9,311 nucleotides of DNA from Anaerolineae bacterium (lineage in GTDB: Bacteria > Chloroflexota > Anaerolineae > JADYZS01): assembly GCA_020853075.1 (NCBI GenBank), contig JADYZS010000059.1:1-9311 (forward strand), read 5' to 3'. Below, piece after piece: positions 6,503 through 9,311 of the stretch. A model generated the notes under the pieces. It was given only the letters and a program-made list of their open reading frames with translations, was not told the DNA's origin and did no database searches. The translations under genes and the position numbers were made by a program. Position 1 is the stretch's first letter. Every line of letters begins with the position of its first letter.

Positions 6503-7144
6503 CTACACCGGCACCCGCACCGCCCGCTGCAAGAGGCTCAGGCCCAACTCCGTGACCAGGGTCAGCAACGCCACAGGCACCGCGCCGACCAGGAGGATCG
6601 TCGTATCGTACAGAGCGAACCCGCGTGTCACGAAGATGCCCAGCCCCCCGCCCCCGATGAACGCGGCCAGCGTCGCGCTCGCCATCACCTCCACCGCCGC
6701 TGTCCTGACGCCGGAGATCACCACCGACAGCGCCAAAGGCGCTTCCACCCGCCAGAGAACCTGCCACTGGGTCATGCCCATGCCGAAGGCAGCCTCGCGT
6801 ACCGCCGGATTGACGGTGCGCAAAGCAGCGTCGGTGTTGATCAAGATGGGAGGGAGCGCCAAAATGGTCAGCGCGATGGCCGACGAGGTAAAGGTCAGGC
6901 CAAAATAGGGGAGGGCGAGAAACAGGATCGCCAGGCTGGGCACGACCCGCAAGGCATTGACGGCGTTGATCACCATCGCGGCGGCCACGGGCGAGCGCGA
7001 CGTCCACACCCCCAACGGTACGCACAGCACGATCCCGATGCCAAGCGCGACGGTAGCCAGTAGCAAGTGTTGTCCCGTGGCGGCGATCAGTTCGTGGAGG
7101 TGAGCGACGGCATAGGCGAAAGCTTGCCCTAACATACCTGTCAA
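6503..7144 (-). CDS. Osmoprotectant (glycine betaine/choline-type) ABC transporter permease, first gene of the importer operon
   Basis: This protein of about 213 residues has several membrane segments (about 27-47, 53-80, 85-103, 133-160, 180-205). Its EAA-type loop, EAAFGMGMTQWQ...P, lies at about 117-136. It belongs to the same OpuCB/OpuCD/YehW/YehY family as the permease at 3676-4296, and the two should pair as the transport channel. The start is uncertain. TTG at 7144 has GGGGG three bases upstream, while ATG at 7135 is three codons later with a poorer RBS; TTG is used here. It is transcribed away from the flavoprotein gene from a candidate promoter at 7159-7187 and leads the operon. The large hairpin follows its TAG stop. 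The rare order permease, binding protein, ATPase, permease differs from OpuC, where the ATPase gene usually leads. Confidence 0.9.
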   Translation of the reverse strand: MTGMLGQAFAYAVAHLHELIAATGQHLLLATVALGIGIVLCVPLGVWTSRSPVAAAMVINAVNALRVVPSLAILFLALPYFGLTFTSSAIALTILALPPILINTDAALRTVNPAVREAAFGMGMTQWQVLWRVEAPLALSVVISGVRTAAVEVMASATLAAFIGGGGLGIFVTRGFALYDTTILLVGAVPVALLTLVTELGLSLLQRAVRVPV

Positions 7145-7158
7145 GTTCCCCCGCCCCT

Positions 7159-7187
7159 ATTATGCACACGGGACGACCATCGCGCAA
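7159..7187 (-). promoter_or_regulatory. Candidate promoter of the importer operon
   Basis: The minus strand has TTGCGC (7187-7182), a 17-base spacer and CATAAT (7164-7159, 5/6 match to the -10). The start point would be near 7152, giving a very short leader before TTG 7144 or ATG 7135. The -35 match is only 3/6, so an activator may be needed. Confidence 0.45.
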
Positions 7188-7193
7188 GTCGTC
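7172..7193. promoter_or_regulatory. Dyad GACGAC-N10-GTCGTC between the divergent promoters
   Basis: Perfect 6-bp arms (7172-7177 and 7188-7193) are separated by ten bases, so the centres are 16 bases apart. The dyad covers the -35 and spacer of the importer promoter and lies upstream of the plus-strand -35. The position suits a dimeric regulator acting on one or both genes. The regulator is not in the window. Confidence 0.4.
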
Positions 7194-7208
7194 ATAACTC
7201 AAATCAAA

Positions 7209-7237
7209 TTGACAGCCGCCCAGTTCCATGATAGCAT
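7209..7237 (+). promoter_or_regulatory. Sigma-70-like promoter of the flavoprotein / zinc-finger unit
   Basis: A perfect TTGACA (7209-7214) is followed by a 17-base spacer and TAGCAT (7232-7237, 4/6 match including the key A and final T). Transcription would start near 7244, giving a leader of about 65 bases before GTG 7309. Confidence 0.65.
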
Positions 7238-7294
7238 AGGCCACTCTGTACCATCTCTGCCCCGAGAGCGCATTTTAGCAACAGAGAGAACGCG

Positions 7295-7301
7295 AAGGAG
7301 G
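7295..7301 (+). promoter_or_regulatory. Ribosome binding site deciding the GTG start of the flavoprotein
   Basis: AAGGAGG lies seven bases before GTG 7309. The nearby ATG at 7302 is in another frame and overlaps the Shine-Dalgarno region, so GTG 7309 is the start. The receiver domain follows at once (AKPVILAVDDD). Confidence 0.8.
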
Positions 7302-7308
7302 ATGGCGC

Positions 7309-8970
7309 GTGGCAAAGCCTGTGATTCTCGCTGTGGACGACGACCAGATCGTCCTCAACGCGATAGAGCGCGACCTGCGCCGCCAATACGGCAAAGAGTA
7401 CCGGATCGTGAGCGCGGATTCGGGGGCAAAGGCGCTGGAAGTACTCAAGCAATTAAAACAGCGCAACGATGCCGTGGCGCTCCTCCTGGTGGATCAGCGG
7501 ATGCCGCAGATGACGGGGGTGGAATTTCTGGAACAGGCGCTCACCCTTTTCCCCGATGCCAAACGCGCCTTGCTCACCGCCTACGCGGATACCGAGGCCG
7601 CCATCCGGGCCATCAACCAGGTGCGACTTGATTATTACCTGATGAAGCCGTGGGACCCGCCGGAAGAGCACCTTTACCCGGTACTGCAAGACCTGCTGGA
7701 CGACTGGCGGGCCACCTTCCGCCCGCCTTTTGAGGGCCTGCGCGTGGTCGGCCACCGCTGGTCTTCTCAAGCGCACCAGATCAAAGATTTCCTCTCCCGC
7801 AACCAAATTCCCTACCAGTGGCTAGACGTTGAATTGGAAGAAGAAGCGCGCCGCCTGGTCGCCTCCGCCGGCCCTCCCGCTCCGCAATTGCCGGTGGTCT
7901 TCTTCCCCGACGGCTCGTACCTGCCGCAGCCGGCAGTCGCCCAGGTGGCCGAGAAAACCGGCCTCAAGACCCGCGCCGCGCTCCCTTTCTACGACCTGGT
8001 CATCGTCGGCGCGGGCCCGGCGGGCCTGGCCGCTGCCGTCTATGGAGCCTCCGAGGGGCTACGCACCCTGGTCATTGACCGGGAGGCCCCCGGCGGCCAG
8101 GCCGGGACGAGTTCCCGCATTGAAAACTATCTCGGCTTTCCCGCCGGTCTCAGCGGTTCAGACCTGGCGCGGCGCGCGGTGGCCCAGGCCGCCAAGTTTG
8201 GGGCGGAGATCCTGACCCCTCAAGAGGTGACCCATGTGCGGGTTGAGGGGCCGTACCGCATCGTCACGCTGGCCGACGGGGGCCAGGTATCGTGCCATGC
8301 CCTGTTGGTCGCCACGGGTGTGTCGTACCGCAAACTGGACGCGCCCGGCATTGACGCGCTGACCGGCGTCGGTGTCTATTACGGCGCCGCCATCACCGAG
8401 GCGGCCTCTTGCCGCGACAAAGATGTTTTCGTCGTCGGCGGGGGGAACTCGGCGGGCCAGGGAGCGATGTACCTGGCAAAGTACGCCCGCACGGTCACGA
8501 TGCTGGTACGGGGCGAATCCCTCGCAGCCACCATGTCGCAATATCTGATTGACCAGATTGCCGCGACGGAGAAGATCAGAGTATGGACCCATTGCACCGT
8601 CGCCAGTGTGCAGGGCACAGGCGGCCTGGAAACCGTCACCATCGCCAATGGTAAGACCGGCGCCCAGGAGACCCTTCCCGCTGCCGCTCTCTTTATCTTC
8701 ATCGGTGCAGCCCCGCGCACCGATTGGGTGGCCGAGGTGGTGGAGCGCGACAAGTACGGGTTCATCCTGACCGGGCCCGAACTCACCCGCGGGGGCCGCC
8801 GCCCGCGCGGCTGGACATCGGAACGGGAACCCTTCTTCCTGGAGGCCAGCGTGCCGGGCATCTTCGTAGCCGGCGACGTGCGCTCCCAGTCCATCAAGCG
8901 GGTCGCCTCTGCCGTGGGCGAGGGAGCTATGGCGGTGGCGTTCACCCACCAATACCTTGCCAATCTATGA
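7309..8970 (+). CDS. Fused response-regulator receiver / glutaredoxin-like / thioredoxin-reductase-like flavoprotein
   Basis: This 553-residue cytoplasmic protein has three parts. Residues 4-125 are a CheY-like receiver with acidic pocket D10-D12, phospho-acceptor D62 (VDQRMP), T90 and K113. Residues about 143-220 resemble glutaredoxin (RVVGHRWSSQA ... LPVVFFPDGSYLPQP), but the usual CPxC is replaced by SSQA. Residues 228-553 are a TrxB-like oxidoreductase: FAD motif GAGPAG (234-239), GGQAG (262-266), NAD(P)H motif GGGNSAG (377-383), and C-terminal FAD site GIFVAGDVR with D523. Where thioredoxin reductase has its CATC centre, this protein reads YYGAAITEA (357-365), so the disulfide relay is missing. 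Similar fusions are known and are sometimes labelled fused response regulator/thioredoxin-disulfide reductase, which overstates what this sequence supports. The likely role is phosphorylation-controlled NAD(P)H oxidation with an unknown acceptor. No histidine kinase is in the window. The stop lies just before the zinc-finger gene. Confidence 0.92.
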   Translation: MAKPVILAVDDDQIVLNAIERDLRRQYGKEYRIVSADSGAKALEVLKQLKQRNDAVALLLVDQRMPQMTGVEFLEQALTLFPDAKRALLTAYADTEAAIRAINQVRLDYYLMKPWDPPEEHLYPVLQDLLDDWRATFRPPFEGLRVVGHRWSSQAHQIKDFLSRNQIPYQWLDVELEEEARRLVASAGPPAPQLPVVFFPDGSYLPQPAVAQVAEKTGLKTRAALPFYDLVIVGAGPAGLAAAVYGASEGLRTLVIDREAPGGQAGTSSRIENYLGFPAGLSGSDLARRAVAQAAKFGAEILTPQEVTHVRVEGPYRIVTLADGGQVSCHALLVATGVSYRKLDAPGIDALTGVGVYYGAAITEAASCRDKDVFVVGGGNSAGQGAMYLAKYARTVTMLVRGESLAATMSQYLIDQIAATEKIRVWTHCTVASVQGTGGLETVTIANGKTGAQETLPAAALFIFIGAAPRTDWVAEVVERDKYGFILTGPELTRGGRRPRGWTSEREPFFLEASVPGIFVAGDVRSQSIKRVASAVGEGAMAVAFTHQYLANL

Positions 8971-8983
8971 TGAACTCTGATTC

Positions 8984-8988
8984 GGAGG
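8984..8988 (+). promoter_or_regulatory. Ribosome binding site of the zinc-finger gene
   Basis: GGAGG lies five bases before GTG 8994. The alternative ATG 8970 has no Shine-Dalgarno upstream. This supports GTG as the main start. Confidence 0.6.
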
Positions 8989-8993
8989 AGAAC

Positions 8994-9296
8994 GTGGCTA
9001 AGTTGCGAAATCCACCGTCAGGCTTATCGGGGCGGTTCCGGCGCGCAGGGTGCTCCCACCTTGACCAGGTACACGACGTCACCCCCAGCGCCCAGGGGTG
9101 CGAGGAGTGCCTGAAGATAGGGGACGAGTGGGTGCACCTGCGCCTCTGCCTGACCTGCGGCCACGTGGGCTGCTGCGATGACTCCAAGAACAAACACGCG
9201 ACCAGGCACTTCCGCACGACCGGCCACCCTATTATCGCGTCTCTTGAGCCTGGCGAGGAGTGGCTCTGGTGCTACGTGGACGAGGTGCCGATATAG
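8994..9296 (+). CDS. UBP-type zinc finger protein
   Basis: This is a small cytoplasmic protein of 100 residues from GTG 8994, or 108 from ATG 8970. ATG 8970 overlaps the TGA of the flavoprotein gene by one base. GTG is preferred because GGAGG sits five bases upstream. Almost the whole chain is a ZnF-UBP fold. Zinc ligands are visible in order: GCSH, CEEC, the CLTCGHVGC knuckle, then HATRHF and TTGH. It ends in EPGEEWLWCYVDEV, a pattern I recall from bacterial members. In eukaryotes this fold binds the free C-terminal Gly-Gly of ubiquitin; bacteria lack ubiquitin, so the ligand here is unknown. Its placement right after the flavoprotein suggests the two act together, perhaps as an adaptor or metal/redox sensor, but that is inference. 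No other domain, signal peptide or membrane segment is seen. Confidence 0.88.
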   Translation: MAKLRNPPSGLSGRFRRAGCSHLDQVHDVTPSAQGCEECLKIGDEWVHLRLCLTCGHVGCCDDSKNKHATRHFRTTGHPIIASLEPGEEWLWCYVDEVPI

Positions 9297-9311
9297 GAAC
9301 ATGCATCCGAA

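Noticed and set aside
6489..7244. Minus-strand open frame of 251 codons overlapping the first permease
   Set aside because: It is a shifted frame over the permease gene; its Arg/Gly-rich translation has no membrane segments or EAA loop, while the permease frame has both.
7302..7304. ATG as start of the flavoprotein
   Set aside because: It is in a different frame and directly follows the Shine-Dalgarno with no spacing. The receiver domain frame begins with GTG 7309.
8724..8969. Upstream extension of the zinc-finger frame inside the flavoprotein gene
   Set aside because: The frame stays open, but this part is out of frame with the well-supported flavoprotein C terminus and has no domain. GTG 8994 and ATG 8970 are far better starts.

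Overview
The window looks like part of a high-GC bacterial genome, most plausibly a member of the Chloroflexota. This is an inference. It rests on the Thr-Pro-Arg linkers between secreted domains, the DNRLRE/CBM96-like modules, a degenerate A-rich intergenic repeat and frequent GTG/TTG starts. No rRNA or other phylogenetic marker is present.

Layout. (1) Positions 1-3322, minus strand: the first 1107 codons of a large secreted multidomain protein that runs off the left edge. It has a signal peptide, a DNRLRE/CBM96-like module, an SdrD/Cna-B-like module, a second DNRLRE module and then a metzincin-type zinc protease domain, joined by Thr/Pro linkers. (2) Positions 3323-3675: a non-coding stretch with a convincing minus-strand promoter about 260 bases upstream of the protease start, a palindrome over its -10 region, and a leader hairpin next to the ribosome binding site. 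(3) Positions 3676-7144, minus strand: a complete osmoprotectant (glycine betaine/choline family) ABC importer of the OpuC/YehZYXW type. Gene order in transcription is permease, binding lipoprotein, ATPase with a C-terminal CBS region, second permease. A large imperfect hairpin built from AGCGGAT units lies between the first permease and the binding-protein gene. (4) Positions 7145-7308: a divergent promoter region with a candidate promoter on each strand and a dyad between them. (5) Positions 7309-9296, plus strand: a two-gene unit. The first gene fuses a response-regulator receiver, a glutaredoxin-like segment and a thioredoxin-reductase-like flavoprotein. The second encodes a small UBP-type zinc finger protein.

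How the genes may work together. The four importer genes make a self-sufficient uptake system: lipoprotein captures, two permeases form the channel, the ATPase drives transport. The flavoprotein and zinc finger genes are almost overlapping and probably co-expressed. The flavoprotein keeps its FAD and NAD(P)H binding motifs and its phospho-acceptor Asp, but lacks the CxxC of thioredoxin reductase and the CPxC of glutaredoxin. Its electron acceptor is therefore not obvious, and this two-gene unit is the most interesting part of the window.
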